Counted from the first letter of the stretch, positions 16,539 to 24,225 are shown. The stretch is DNA of 64,000 nucleotides from Saccharothrix sp. HUAS TT1 (GCF_040744945.1 NZ_CP160453.1:186001-250000); one strand, 5' to 3'. Made by a program: numbers and translations. Notes: generated by a model not told the origin, from the sequence alone.

Positions 16539-17048
16539 TCATGCCGCCTTGGCCTCAGCGCTGCCACCGTTCGACTTGCCACCGGCTGGAGCCGAACCCG
16601 TCGACCTCCCCACCGCCCGGAACCCGGTCGCCCGGAACAGGAACGACTGGTACTTGAACTCCCCGTTGCCCGCGATGCGCGGCTCAGCCGTCAGCCCTTC
16701 CAACTCCACCGGCCGCATTCCCGGCAACACCTCACCGGTGGTCGGCACCGGCTGCACATCGGCCAGCAACGTGATCTCGAAGCTCTTGCGCTTGGCGTTG
16801 GGCTCGTGCGGATCGGTGACCGTGACCTTCCACTGCCGCTTACCGGTCGCCTCGTCCACCCGCTGACGCACCGGCCGACCGGCCGCCCTCTCGTCACGCG
16901 TCTGGTACTCCGTGTCCGGCATGACCTCCCCGACCATCACCAGGCCCTGAGGGAACGCGTCATCGAACGAGACGGGGAACCGGTACCCTTGCTGATCGCC
17001 ATCGGCTTCACTCCTCTGACTGGTGCCGCTGTATCGCGGCTTGCCCAT
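16539..17048 (-). CDS. pra: Pra-like activator of plasmid replication, integration and excision
   Basis: The body (residues 22-150) reads RFPVSFDDAFPQGLVMVGEV, then QWKVTVTDP, FEITLLADVQPVP, RPVELEGLTAEPRI and SFLFRATGFRA, which matches the AICE family annotated as replication/integration/excision activator. In pSAM2, Pra switches on the rep-xis-int operon. The 5' end is odd: the in-frame ATG at 17048 has no ribosome site, while an ATG at 17002 with AGAGGAG eight bases before it is in the +1 frame and would read MAISK, the usual kind of family start. One extra G in the GGG run at 16986-16988 (minus strand) would join the two. A frameshift or a sequencing error is possible. Confidence 0.8.
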   Translation of the reverse strand: MGKPRYSGTSQRSEADGDQQGYRFPVSFDDAFPQGLVMVGEVMPDTEYQTRDERAAGRPVRQRVDEATGKRQWKVTVTDPHEPNAKRKSFEITLLADVQPVPTTGEVLPGMRPVELEGLTAEPRIAGNGEFKYQSFLFRATGFRAVGRSTGSAPAGGKSNGGSAEAKAA

Positions 17049-17130
17049 TCAGATTCGTTGGCCAATGGTCCCGTCCCAGGTCCGCAGCGGTCTCACCTGC
17101 CGCGTACCGCCCGCGTGTCGATCTCAGGTT

Positions 17131-17149
17131 GTCTCGTCTTGGTCTCGTC
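17131..17149. promoter_or_regulatory. direct repeat in divergent promoter of DUF5919 regulator and pra
   Basis: GTCTCGTC occurs at 17131-17138 and 17142-17149 (11-bp period), upstream of TAGCCT (17157-17162), a possible -10 element for the plus-strand regulator. It is a candidate binding site for that regulator or another element protein. Confidence 0.45.
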
Positions 17150-17193
17150 CCGGTGCTAGCCTCGACCGAAGGAACCACGTGGGGGGAGACCAC

Positions 17194-18081
17194 ATGGCCA
17201 CAGAGTCCACTCTCTTGAGAGTCCTGCTTCGACAACGCCACATGCAGGGCTACCGCACCTTCTGCAAGGAGTACGACCGCGTCGCCAAGCAGCTCGACAC
17301 CGACCTGATCGGCCGCTACCCCAGCAAGGCCCAGTTCTACCGCTGGCTGTCCGGCGACCTACTCGGCCTGCCCTACGCCGACCACTGCCGCATCCTCGAA
17401 AAGATGTTCCCCGGCTGGACCGCCGAGCAGCTGCTGTCCCCACACGAGGGCGACACCAACAGCCTCATCACCCCACCCCAACGAACCGCGGCCTCCACCC
17501 ACCCCGTCCCGCGCCCGGTCCAGATGCCCCAACAGGCCCGCCTGGCCGACGTCACCGCCGTCTACCCCAGCCGCACCGAGTTCCTGCACAACGTCACCCC
17601 ACGCGACCTCTTCGAAGGCGCCAAGGCCATCGACATCGCGGGCCTGTCCCTCAACGTCCTGTGCCAGCAGTACTCCGACAAGGCCCTCTTGGACTCGATC
17701 GAGACTGGCACCGTCATCAAGGCCCTGTTCCTCGACCCGAACGGCCACAACATCACCGCCCGCGAACAGGAGGAAGGCCTACCCGAAGGCCACCTCTCCA
17801 TGCTCACCCGCCTCAACATCGAAGCCCTACGCCGAGTCGGAGCCAAGGTCTCACCCAACGCACACGGCCAGCTCCACATCCGCGTCTACGACGAACCACT
17901 CCGCTACAACATCCTCATCACCGACCAGACCAAGTGCGTGGTCCAGCCCTACTTGCCCGACGCCCGAGGCGTCGAATCCCCTACCCTCGTGATCGAGAAG
18001 GACGACACCGCACCCGGCCTGTTCGCCACCTTCTCCCAGGTGTTCGACTCCATGTGGAACCGCGCAAAGGAAACCGCGTGA
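17194..18081 (+). CDS. DUF5919-type transcriptional regulator of AICE
   Basis: 295 residues. The ATG has GGGGGGAG upstream. Residues 1-75 form a helix-turn-helix-like region (RTFCKEYDRVAKQL, YPSKAQFYRWLSGDLLGLPYADHCRILEKMFPGWTAEQLL), typical of XRE-like actinobacterial regulators. Residues about 125-290 make a phospholipase-D-like fold (FEGAKAIDIAGLSLNVLC, VIKALFLDPNG, HIRVYDEPLRYNILITDQ), the DUF5919 style. It is divergent from pra across a 145-base promoter region, so it may control the element. Its stop overlaps the start of the phosphatase-like gene (GTGA), tying the two functionally. Confidence 0.75.
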   Translation: MATESTLLRVLLRQRHMQGYRTFCKEYDRVAKQLDTDLIGRYPSKAQFYRWLSGDLLGLPYADHCRILEKMFPGWTAEQLLSPHEGDTNSLITPPQRTAASTHPVPRPVQMPQQARLADVTAVYPSRTEFLHNVTPRDLFEGAKAIDIAGLSLNVLCQQYSDKALLDSIETGTVIKALFLDPNGHNITAREQEEGLPEGHLSMLTRLNIEALRRVGAKVSPNAHGQLHIRVYDEPLRYNILITDQTKCVVQPYLPDARGVESPTLVIEKDDTAPGLFATFSQVFDSMWNRAKETA

Positions 18082-18893
18082 AGCGCTCCCGCAATGAACT
18101 GGCCGAGATTGCTCAACAGGCCGTCGACATTGGGCACCAGATCTTGAAGTCAACTCGCCCCAATACGGTGACATCAAAGTCGGACCGTGATGTATATACG
18201 GATGTGGACGTGCACATTGAGCGCCGCATTCGCGCCCATTTGAGTCAAATAACCCCTGAATTCGGCTTCCTAGGCGAAGAAGAGGGCGGGGCCGACCTGC
18301 AGGCTTCAGAAATGCCGACTTGGGTACTTGACCCGATCGACGGAACCTCCAACTTTGCCCACGGCATTCCACTCTACGCCGTTCAAATTGCATTGGTCGA
18401 GCAAGGCAAAGCGCTCGTCGCAGCCGTCGATCTTCCAGTAACGAATAGTCGATATGTCGCAGTAAAGGGCGGCGGTGCATACGTCAATGGTCGGCGCATC
18501 CGAGTGAGCAACACTCAAAAACTAGAGAAATCGGTTGTCTCTATAGGAGATTACGCCACCGGCGAAGGATCAAAGCGAAAAAATGACCTACGCATTGCAC
18601 TAACCGCTCTATTGGCACAGAAAGTCGAGCGAATCCGCATGTTCGGTTCCGCCGCACATGATCTCGTCTGGGCGGCTGAAGGACGCACTGAAGCAGCCGT
18701 AATGTTGTCGAACAACACAGTTGACACCGTCGCTGGCACCTTGATAGCGGTTGAGGCAGGCGCACTTGCGCTCGACGGCCAAGGACAGCCTCACAATATC
18801 GACTCGAAAGAAACAGTAGTACTTACACCTTTCTTGGCCGAGCATCTCATGCCTTCGATTCGCTCACTCCTGAAGGGCAGCGGGAAGATCTGA
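18078..18893 (+). CDS. inositol monophosphatase-family phosphatase (AICE cargo)
   Basis: 271 residues. Metal-binding motifs of the family are visible: GEEEG at 66-70, DPIDGT at 85-90, and VDTVAG near 215-220 where the usual form is WDxAAG. Predicted activity is Mg-dependent dephosphorylation of a sugar- or inositol-type phosphate or PAP; the substrate is not evident. The GTG overlaps the preceding stop, so it is coupled to the DUF5919 regulator. Composition changes within this gene: the 60 bases at 18541-18600 hold 29 G+C, against 43 of 60 at 46321-46380, suggesting recent acquisition. The last 30 bases overlap the convergent membrane protein gene. Confidence 0.85.
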   Translation: MKRSRNELAEIAQQAVDIGHQILKSTRPNTVTSKSDRDVYTDVDVHIERRIRAHLSQITPEFGFLGEEEGGADLQASEMPTWVLDPIDGTSNFAHGIPLYAVQIALVEQGKALVAAVDLPVTNSRYVAVKGGGAYVNGRRIRVSNTQKLEKSVVSIGDYATGEGSKRKNDLRIALTALLAQKVERIRMFGSAAHDLVWAAEGRTEAAVMLSNNTVDTVAGTLIAVEAGALALDGQGQPHNIDSKETVVLTPFLAEHLMPSIRSLLKGSGKI

Positions 18894-19610
18894 GGGGTTT
18901 TCCTCAAGCAGTTCCTCGTATCTGTTGGAGAACTTTCGCTCCCCCGTCGTGTCGTCAACGTAATGATAAGTGATGTGGCGAATCTCTGCGCCGCGAATTA
19001 TCACACCTTCCCATTGACTCCCAACTTCAACGACACGCGGGTCGCCACCCTGGACCGGAGGGTCAATCCGAGTAAGATGAACACCTTCGAGGAGAATCTC
19101 ACGCTCATCGAATTTCCCACCTGCCGTATAAGCCTTCACCATTCCGAAGAACGTCGTGCCATCATTTAGTTGCACCCGTACCCATGTTGAAGTTCCGACA
19201 GGCCTGGCCAGGTGGAAGCTCTGAAACCATAGACTTTGGGCGCTCAGAGTACCGCTACCAGACTTCTTTGAAAGGCAAAAATGCCAAACCGTCGCGAGCC
19301 CACATGCGAGAAGGAGTCCCACTAGACCGTTTACTGCGATCAGCTTGAAGTTTTCTTGCACATAACGATTACCATCTCGGACCCACGCCCCCACATCGAC
19401 TACCAACGATGGAAGCCATATGCGAGCCAACGTCATCACAGTGAGCGCTGCAACAGTAAATGACAAACTAGCTATCGCGATCCGTGCAATCTCCCTGAAG
19501 GCCGACTCAGACGAATTTAGTCGGTGACGTGATCGCAACAGCTCGAATAGAATGCCTGGAGCAACCAGCCCCAGGAAGACCACAAAAGCGCCGAAGCTCT
19601 GCGGGATCAT
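18864..19610 (-). CDS. DUF6338-like membrane protein (AICE cargo)
   Basis: 248 residues. The N-terminus SFGAFVVFLGLVAPGILFELL is a first membrane segment. Others lie near 45-65 and 92-112. The C-terminal half is soluble and beta-rich: TWVRVQLNDGTTFFGMVKAYT, then EILLEGVHL and WEGVIIRGAEIRHITY, which matches the layout of the DUF6338 family (from memory). Function is unknown; a defence or envelope role is only a possibility. The ATG overlaps the stop of the 81-residue gene upstream (ATGA), so the pair is translationally coupled. Composition is AT-rich relative to the chromosome. Confidence 0.65.
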   Translation of the reverse strand: MIPQSFGAFVVFLGLVAPGILFELLRSRHRLNSSESAFREIARIAIASLSFTVAALTVMTLARIWLPSLVVDVGAWVRDGNRYVQENFKLIAVNGLVGLLLACGLATVWHFCLSKKSGSGTLSAQSLWFQSFHLARPVGTSTWVRVQLNDGTTFFGMVKAYTAGGKFDEREILLEGVHLTRIDPPVQGGDPRVVEVGSQWEGVIIRGAEIRHITYHYVDDTTGERKFSNRYEELLEENPSDLPAALQE

Positions 19611-19852
19611 CGCTTCTCCACGTCGTCAATCGCACCCTTTTTGGTCACACCCTTTCCAGCCTCTGTGCTGATTACATCGGCGTTGTTCGAAACCTTTCTA
19701 CGGCTCTCGTCGGCCTTACTTGAACCAGCCGGCAATTTCTTTTCAGTTTGCCCGGTCGTTTTCTTCGTTTTCGGCATGAATCGACCTGTTTTCGCAGATC
19801 GACCAGTCGTGGAAACGTCTTTATTCTTAGATTTTGGGTTTTTCTCTACCAT
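19607..19852 (-). CDS. small basic Lys/Thr-rich protein coupled to DUF6338-like protein
   Basis: 81 residues from ATG 19852, with AGGAG nine bases upstream; an upstream in-frame GTG at 19876 is less likely. The chain is rich in Lys, Thr and Ser and appears disordered, with DVSTTGRSAKTGRFMPK near residue 10-26, a segment like the RSAKTGRFV motif of many short proteins of unknown role found in mobile DNA. No fold or enzyme motif is visible. Its stop overlaps the start of the membrane protein gene, so they are likely partners. Confidence 0.55.
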   Translation of the reverse strand: MVEKNPKSKNKDVSTTGRSAKTGRFMPKTKKTTGQTEKKLPAGSSKADESRRKVSNNADVISTEAGKGVTKKGAIDDVEKR

Positions 19853-20253
19853 GTTGACCAACTCCTGGCGACGCACACTGATAGAACTGTAATCCGTGGA
19901 AGCACCCTAGGCGTTACTGCCGAACTTAGCTCTATGGGATCAAGGCGCGCCGCCTGCGGCAGCTCGCGCGGCACTGCCCGACTCACGTGGGCACCGACTC
20001 CCCGCATCACGGCACGCCGGGCTCCCGCTTCGCTCCGCCCGTCGGCCGTGCGCGGAGTCGGTGCACGTGGCCGGGGAGCGGCGCGCCGCCACAGAGGCCA
20101 CAACCACAAGCAGCTCGGGAGCGACACCGGTCGGGACGATCGCGCGGTCACGTGGCTTGGTCGGGCTGGGCACGGCGATCGGCTGCCGCGACGGCTGCGC
20201 CGTCTTGCCATCGAGAAGGCCACCGGCGATGAGCACCAGGCCCAGGATTCACG

Positions 20254-20300
20254 ACGGGCGCTGTCCCTGACGCGTCGTTCGCATCAAGGGCAGCGCCCGT
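20254..20300. terminator. strong hairpin in right end of AICE (terminator or origin structure)
   Basis: 17-base arms 20254-20270 and 20284-20300 match at 15 of 17 positions around a 13-base loop. There is no U tract. It could stop transcription leaving the element or be a replication structure. Confidence 0.45.
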
Positions 20301-20316
20301 GTGGTGATCAACTTCC

Positions 20317-20338
20317 AGGCCGTCACCAGGCCGTACAA
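20317..20338. repeat. tandem 11-bp direct repeats near attR, possible integrase arm sites
   Basis: AGGCCGTCACC is followed by AGGCCGTACAA. The shared AGGCCGT core, same strand and same 11-bp period recur near attL (10271-10292), which suggests a paired recombinase-binding function. Confidence 0.55.
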
Positions 20339-20436
20339 CGTCGGGCGGTCACGAGAACCACCGAGAACTGACGAGAGAGTCTGCGCTGGTCAAAGGCTTG
20401 CCGAGTCCGAAGAGGACTGGTCAGCCAGAACAGCAC

Positions 20437-20475
20437 TCAGAAGATCTCGTTCTGGTACGCGGCGAATCCGGTCAT
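20437..20475 (-). pseudogene. displaced original 5' end of the oxidase gene
   Basis: ATG at 20475 with AAGGTG upstream reads MTGFAAYQNEIF then TGA. The codons up to NEI match the oxidase N-terminus; the rest of the gene now lies 10.2 kb away at attL. Element sequence adds Phe and the stop. Before insertion the oxidase began here, downstream of secDF. Confidence 0.85.
20442..20457 (-). repeat. attR core, 16-bp direct repeat
   Basis: Exact copy of the attL core at 10213-10228. Bases to the right of it are the old chromosome (start codon and ribosome site of the oxidase); bases to the left are element. Confidence 0.9.
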
Positions 20476-20487
20476 GGTCACACCTTG

Positions 20488-20589
20488 CTACACGAGCAGC
20501 CGTTTCGGCAGGAGCCGGGTCAGGCGGTCCGAGCGCGGCACGGCCACCTCCCCCGGGTCGTCCACGAGCACCGCGTGGCCCGTGTTCAC
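20488..20589 (-). CDS. 33-residue mini-ORF coupled to secDF, function unknown
   Basis: GTG at 20589 overlaps the secDF stop (GTGA) and reads 33 codons to TAG, 12 bases before the old oxidase start. Of the 33 sense codons, 32 end in G or C, as expected of a real gene here. The peptide begins VNTGHAVLVDDPGEVAVP and ends in the basic LTRLLPKRLLV. I do not recognise it. It may be a small functional peptide or a regulatory leader for the oxidase. Confidence 0.4.
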   Translation of the reverse strand: MNTGHAVLVDDPGEVAVPRSDRLTRLLPKRLLV

Positions 20590-22739
20590 CGGTCCTCCAG
20601 CAAGACCGCCACCGGCGCCGCGGTCAGCACGGTCGAGACCGTGCCGGCGACCAGCCCGATCAGCAGCGCGGTGGAGAAGTCGGCCAGCGACCCGTCGCCG
20701 AGCACCAGCAGCGCGGCCAGCACGAACAGCACGCCGATGCCGGTGTTGACGGTCCGCGGCAGGGTTTGCAGCACCGCGGAGCTCATCACGTCGGGGGCCG
20801 GGGCCCGCGTCCGCCGCAGCTCGCGCACCCGGTCGAACACGACGACGGAGTCGTTCACCGAGTACCCGATGACGGTGAGCAGCGCGGCCAGGAACACCGC
20901 GTCCGCCGTCTTGCCCAGCCACGCGAACGCGCCGACGAGCACGACCACGTCGGTCACCAGCGCGACCACGGTCGCCACGCCGAGCCGCCAGTCGAACCGC
21001 ACGGCCAGGTACACCAGCTGCGCGGCCACCGCGATGGCCAGCGCGATCAGCGCGTTGCGGCGCAGCTCGGACCCGAGGCTGGGGCCGATCAGCTCGTTGC
21101 TGACCTGCTCGGCGCCGCCGGTGGCCCGGTCGACGGCCTCGCCGACCCGGACCGCGGCGGCCGAGTCGATCGGGCCGGTGCGCACCGAGATGCCGTCCGA
21201 CCCGGAGGTGGTCACGACCGCGTCGCCGAACCCGGCGGACGCCAGCTCGGCGCGCACCCGACCGGTGTCGGTGGCGGACGCGGTGAACTCCAGCAGCCGC
21301 CCGCCGGTGAACTCCACCCCCAGCTCCAGCCCGCGCACGACCAGGCCGCCGACGGCGGCGAGCAGCACGAGACCGGCCGCGAGCAGCCACCGCCGCGGCC
21401 GCCGGAACAGGGTGAACCCCCGTGCGGTGAGCCACGTGCGGACCCGGCCCAACGAGTGCAGCCCGCTCCACGCCGGCCGCCGCTCCAGCAGCGGCATGAC
21501 GAGCTGCAGCAGCACCCGGCTGAGCACCAGCGCGCTGAACAGCGACGCCAGCACGCCGATCGACAGGGTGACGCCGAACCCCTTGACCGGACCGGTGGCC
21601 AGCCAGAACAGCAGGCCGGCGGCCAGCAGCGTGGTCACGTTCGAGTCGGCGACCGCGCTCAGCGCGCCGCGGAACCCCTGGTCCACCGACCTCGGCAGGC
21701 GCTTGCGGCGGGCGTACTCCTCCCGCGCCCGCTCGAACACCAGCACGTTCGCGTCCACCGCCATGCCGATGGCCAGCACGAACCCGGCCAGGCCGGGCAG
21801 CGTCAGGGTCGCGCCGACGGCCAGCATCGCGGCGTACGCGAGGGCCGCGTAGCCGGCCAGCGCCAGCACCGCCACGAGCCCGGCCAGCCGGTACACGAAC
21901 ACGAGGAACAGCCCGGTCAGGGCCACGCCGATGATCGCCGCCCGAGCGCTGGCCTCGATCGCCTCGGCGCCGAGCGTCGGGCCGACGGTCCGCTGCTCGA
22001 CCACCTCGACCGGCACCGGCAGCGCGCCGGACCGGATCACCAGCGCCAGCTCCTCGGCCTCGGCCTGGCCGAACCGGCCGGTGATCTGGGTGCTGCCGCC
22101 GATCATGCCGGTGCCGCACGCCACGGACGGGTCGACCTGCGGCGCGGACACCACCTCGTCGTCCAGCACGAACGCCACCCGCCGCTTGAAGTCACCCGGT
22201 GGTGAGCACGCGGCTTCGGCCGTCACCCGCTGCCACGCCCGCGGGGCGTCCCCCTGGAAGTCGACGCCGACGACGTAACCGACGCCCTGCGAGTTGAGCG
22301 TGGCGCGGGCGTCCTTGATGCCCTCGCCGGTGAGCACGACCTCGCCGAGACCGACGGCGTCACCGTCCGGGGTGGGCACGTCGCCGGGTCCGGTCACGGG
22401 CCGCACCCGCAGCTGGGCGGTGCGGCCGAGCACGTCGATGGCCTCGGTCGGGTCTTGGACGCCGGGCAGTTCCACGACGATGCGGTGGTCGCCGGACCGG
22501 GCGAGCACCGGTTCGGCCACGCCGAGTTCGTCCACCCGGCGGCGCAGCACCTCCATCGCGCGGTCGGTGGCGTCGGAGGTGGCTTCGGTCGGGGTTTCCA
22601 GCACGATCCGGGTGCCGCCGCGCAGGTCGAGGCCGAGGCGCGGTTGGGCGGTGAGCAGGGTGAACGCGGACGCGGCGAGCACGCCGAGGGCAAGCAGCCC
22701 ACGGACCAGCAGTGCTCGCCGCGCGCTGGGGCGCGGCAT
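20586..22739 (-). CDS. secDF: fused protein translocase subunit SecDF
   Basis: 717 residues carrying SecD and SecF in one chain. The SecD half has the early LGLDLRGGTRIVLE signature, a periplasmic domain and six membrane segments with GMAVDANVLVFERAREE. The SecF half begins near residue 435, with VEFTGGRLLEF and six more segments including VIGYSVNDSVVVFDRVRE. SecDF uses proton motive force to help complete export through SecYEG. Actinobacteria normally have separate secD and secF next to yajC; this fused copy sits in a different context, so it is probably an additional paralogue. It follows a secreted protein gene by 37 bases and a TPR gene before that, and led into the oxidase before the AICE inserted. 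Confidence 0.92.
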   Translation of the reverse strand: MPRPSARRALLVRGLLALGVLAASAFTLLTAQPRLGLDLRGGTRIVLETPTEATSDATDRAMEVLRRRVDELGVAEPVLARSGDHRIVVELPGVQDPTEAIDVLGRTAQLRVRPVTGPGDVPTPDGDAVGLGEVVLTGEGIKDARATLNSQGVGYVVGVDFQGDAPRAWQRVTAEAACSPPGDFKRRVAFVLDDEVVSAPQVDPSVACGTGMIGGSTQITGRFGQAEAEELALVIRSGALPVPVEVVEQRTVGPTLGAEAIEASARAAIIGVALTGLFLVFVYRLAGLVAVLALAGYAALAYAAMLAVGATLTLPGLAGFVLAIGMAVDANVLVFERAREEYARRKRLPRSVDQGFRGALSAVADSNVTTLLAAGLLFWLATGPVKGFGVTLSIGVLASLFSALVLSRVLLQLVMPLLERRPAWSGLHSLGRVRTWLTARGFTLFRRPRRWLLAAGLVLLAAVGGLVVRGLELGVEFTGGRLLEFTASATDTGRVRAELASAGFGDAVVTTSGSDGISVRTGPIDSAAAVRVGEAVDRATGGAEQVSNELIGPSLGSELRRNALIALAIAVAAQLVYLAVRFDWRLGVATVVALVTDVVVLVGAFAWLGKTADAVFLAALLTVIGYSVNDSVVVFDRVRELRRTRAPAPDVMSSAVLQTLPRTVNTGIGVLFVLAALLVLGDGSLADFSTALLIGLVAGTVSTVLTAAPVAVLLEDR

Positions 22740-22776
22740 GGCGGAGGGACCTCCGGGTGAGGTGAACGGGGTGGGT

Positions 22777-23109
22777 TCAGCTACCGGGGGTCGGGGGCGG
22801 CGCGCGTCCGCCGAGCGGGCTCCGGCCGTTGCGCTCGGGGAGGCGGTGGGTCGGGTCGACGACGTCGGCCGGCACCGGTGGCGCGGGCGGGACGTGCACG
22901 GCCGGCTGGACGCCGTCCAGCGGCTGGCCGAGGTCGACCTGCACCGGGTGCTGCGCGGCGGTCGTGCCGCGGGTGGCCGCGCCGAGCAGGTGGGCGGCGT
23001 CGACGGTGGCCGAGGCGGCGACCGCCTCGGCGGGCGCGGAGGGTCCGGGTCCGAGCACGACGAAACCCGCGATCAACGCCAGGATCGCGAGCAGCGCGCG
23101 TCGGGTCAT
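22777..23109 (-). CDS. small secreted Pro-rich protein
   Basis: 110 residues from an ATG with GGAAGGAGG upstream. The N-terminus TRRALLAILALIAGFVVLG is a clear signal peptide with a likely cut around PAEAVA. The mature part is Ala/Pro/Val-rich (VHVPPAPPVPADVVDPTHRLPE) and has no cysteines or known motif. Placement between the TPR gene (22 bases upstream) and secDF (37 bases downstream) suggests a common operon for an export-related task. The function is unknown. Confidence 0.65.
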   Translation of the reverse strand: MTRRALLAILALIAGFVVLGPGPSAPAEAVAASATVDAAHLLGAATRGTTAAQHPVQVDLGQPLDGVQPAVHVPPAPPVPADVVDPTHRLPERNGRSPLGGRAPPPTPGS

Positions 23110-23131
23110 CGGCCTCCTTCCCGCGTCCAGG

Positions 23132-24124
23132 TTAGCGACCGCCGCCGAGCACGACGACCGCTCCGCCGAGCAGCGACGACAGCCAGGCGACCACGAGCGG
23201 CTGCGTCGTCGTCGCGCCGAGCAGGAGCGCCGCCGACCACCCGAGGAGCACGAGCGCCGACAACCCGAACGCCGCCACCGCCGCGGCGACCTTCGGCCGG
23301 TGCCTCGGCAACCGGACCAGCGCCCGCCGCACACCGCGCCCGGCCCGCAGCAGCGTCACCGCGACGACCGCCGCGCAGCCGATGACCAGCAGCGCGGCCA
23401 ACCCGCCGACCAGCGGCGTCGGCTCGGGCATCCCGGCCAGCAGCAGGATCAGGCCGCCGGTGACCAGGAGCGCGGCGAGCCGTGAGAGCGCGGGCCACAC
23501 GAGGGCGTTGGCGGCGCTCAGGGCTTCGCCCGACGGCGGCGGCACGGGTGCGCCGCCGCGCTTGCGCCGCACGGTGGCGAGGTTCGCGCGCACGTCGTCG
23601 GCGCCGGGGTCGAGGCGCAGCGCCGTGCGGTAGGCGCGTTCGGCGGTGCCCCAGTCGCGGACGCGCAGGGCGGCGTCGCCGAGGACCTGGAACGCGCGGG
23701 CCTCCGAGGGCGCGAGGTGCGCCGCCGCGCGGGCGACCTCGACGGCTTCGCGCTGCCCGTCCGGGCTGTGCGCGAGCACTTCGGCGAGCACGACCTGGCA
23801 GCGCCAGTCGCCGGGCTCGCGGCGCGCGCACTCCCGGGCCGCGACCGCGGCCTCGGCGTGGCGGCCGAGTTCGCTCAACGCCAGCGCGGTCAGCCGCTGC
23901 GCCCACACCGGGTCGCCGTCGAGGACGAGCGCGCGCTTGGCGGCGTTCAGGGCTGGGTCGGGTTCGCCCGCGTCGAGGTGGGCGGCGGCCAGCCGGCACC
24001 ACGCCTCGCCGTGCCCGGGGTTGACGACGAGGGCCGGCTGGAGCAGTCGGATCGCCTGGTGCGGCAGGCCGCGGGCAGTCAACTCGGCGGCGCGCATCAC
24101 GACCACTGCGATCGGCTCACCCAT
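23132..24124 (-). CDS. TPR-repeat membrane protein
   Basis: 330 residues. Residues 10-175 form about four tetratricopeptide-like repeats (NPGHGEAWCRLAAAHLDAGE, DPVWAQRLTALALSELGRH, SEARAFQVLGDAALRVRDW, AERAYRTALRLDPGADDV). Residues from about 205 to the end hold four hydrophobic segments, so the TPR part is probably cytoplasmic and membrane-anchored by the C-terminus. It heads the minus-strand operon with the secreted protein and SecDF. TPRs imply protein binding; partner unknown. Confidence 0.75.
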   Translation of the reverse strand: MGEPIAVVVMRAAELTARGLPHQAIRLLQPALVVNPGHGEAWCRLAAAHLDAGEPDPALNAAKRALVLDGDPVWAQRLTALALSELGRHAEAAVAARECARREPGDWRCQVVLAEVLAHSPDGQREAVEVARAAAHLAPSEARAFQVLGDAALRVRDWGTAERAYRTALRLDPGADDVRANLATVRRKRGGAPVPPPSGEALSAANALVWPALSRLAALLVTGGLILLLAGMPEPTPLVGGLAALLVIGCAAVVAVTLLRAGRGVRRALVRLPRHRPKVAAAVAAFGLSALVLLGWSAALLLGATTTQPLVVAWLSSLLGGAVVVLGGGR

Positions 24125-24225
24125 GGGCCACAGTCTCGCAGGGGTGAAAAGCCTCGATCGGGTGACGGGCCGCCCCCTGGCCGACCCGTCACCCGACCCC
24201 GTCACCCGACCCGTGACCCGGTCCC

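Larger units (their letters stand above)
19853..20436. other. non-coding right end of AICE rich in inverted repeats
   Basis: About 580 bases without a convincing gene. It contains a long imperfect inverted repeat (CACGTGGGCACCGACTCC at 19984-20001 against 20054-20069, with a two-base bulge), GGCGCGCCGCC-type elements on both sides, a hairpin at 20254-20300 and the 11-bp tandem repeats. Single-strand or double-strand origin functions and attachment arm sites are plausible here; none is proven. Confidence 0.5.
10213..20457. mobile_element. AICE, pSAM2-type integrative and conjugative element, about 10.2 kb
   Basis: Bounded by the 16-bp repeat, the element has the full AICE set on the minus strand: tyrosine integrase beside attL, small excisionase, RepSA-type initiator, FtsK-like transfer ATPase, small Cys-rich protein, winged-helix-like protein, two small unknowns and a Pra-like activator. 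Plus-strand DUF5919 and inositol-monophosphatase-like genes and a minus-strand membrane/small-protein pair are cargo. AICEs transfer double-stranded DNA between mycelia using one FtsK-like protein and replicate by rolling circle after excision; this is established for pSAM2. No conventional type IV secretion genes are seen. Integration is in a protein-coding gene, not a tRNA gene. The cargo end is clearly AT-richer than the chromosome. Confidence 0.92.

Noticed and set aside
17023..17193. Upstream extension of the DUF5919 regulator to 17023
   Set aside because: The extra codons lack a ribosome site and overlap the promoter repeats; the ATG at 17194 has GGGGGGAG in place.
10213..20457. Site-specific insertion into a tRNA gene, the usual AICE target
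   Set aside because: No tRNA lies near either core. The nearest tRNAs (35511 and 38743) have no repeat or element beside them.
20301..22205. A 634-codon plus-strand frame across secDF
   Set aside because: It is the antisense shadow of secDF, with Gln/His/Arg-rich translation and no domain.
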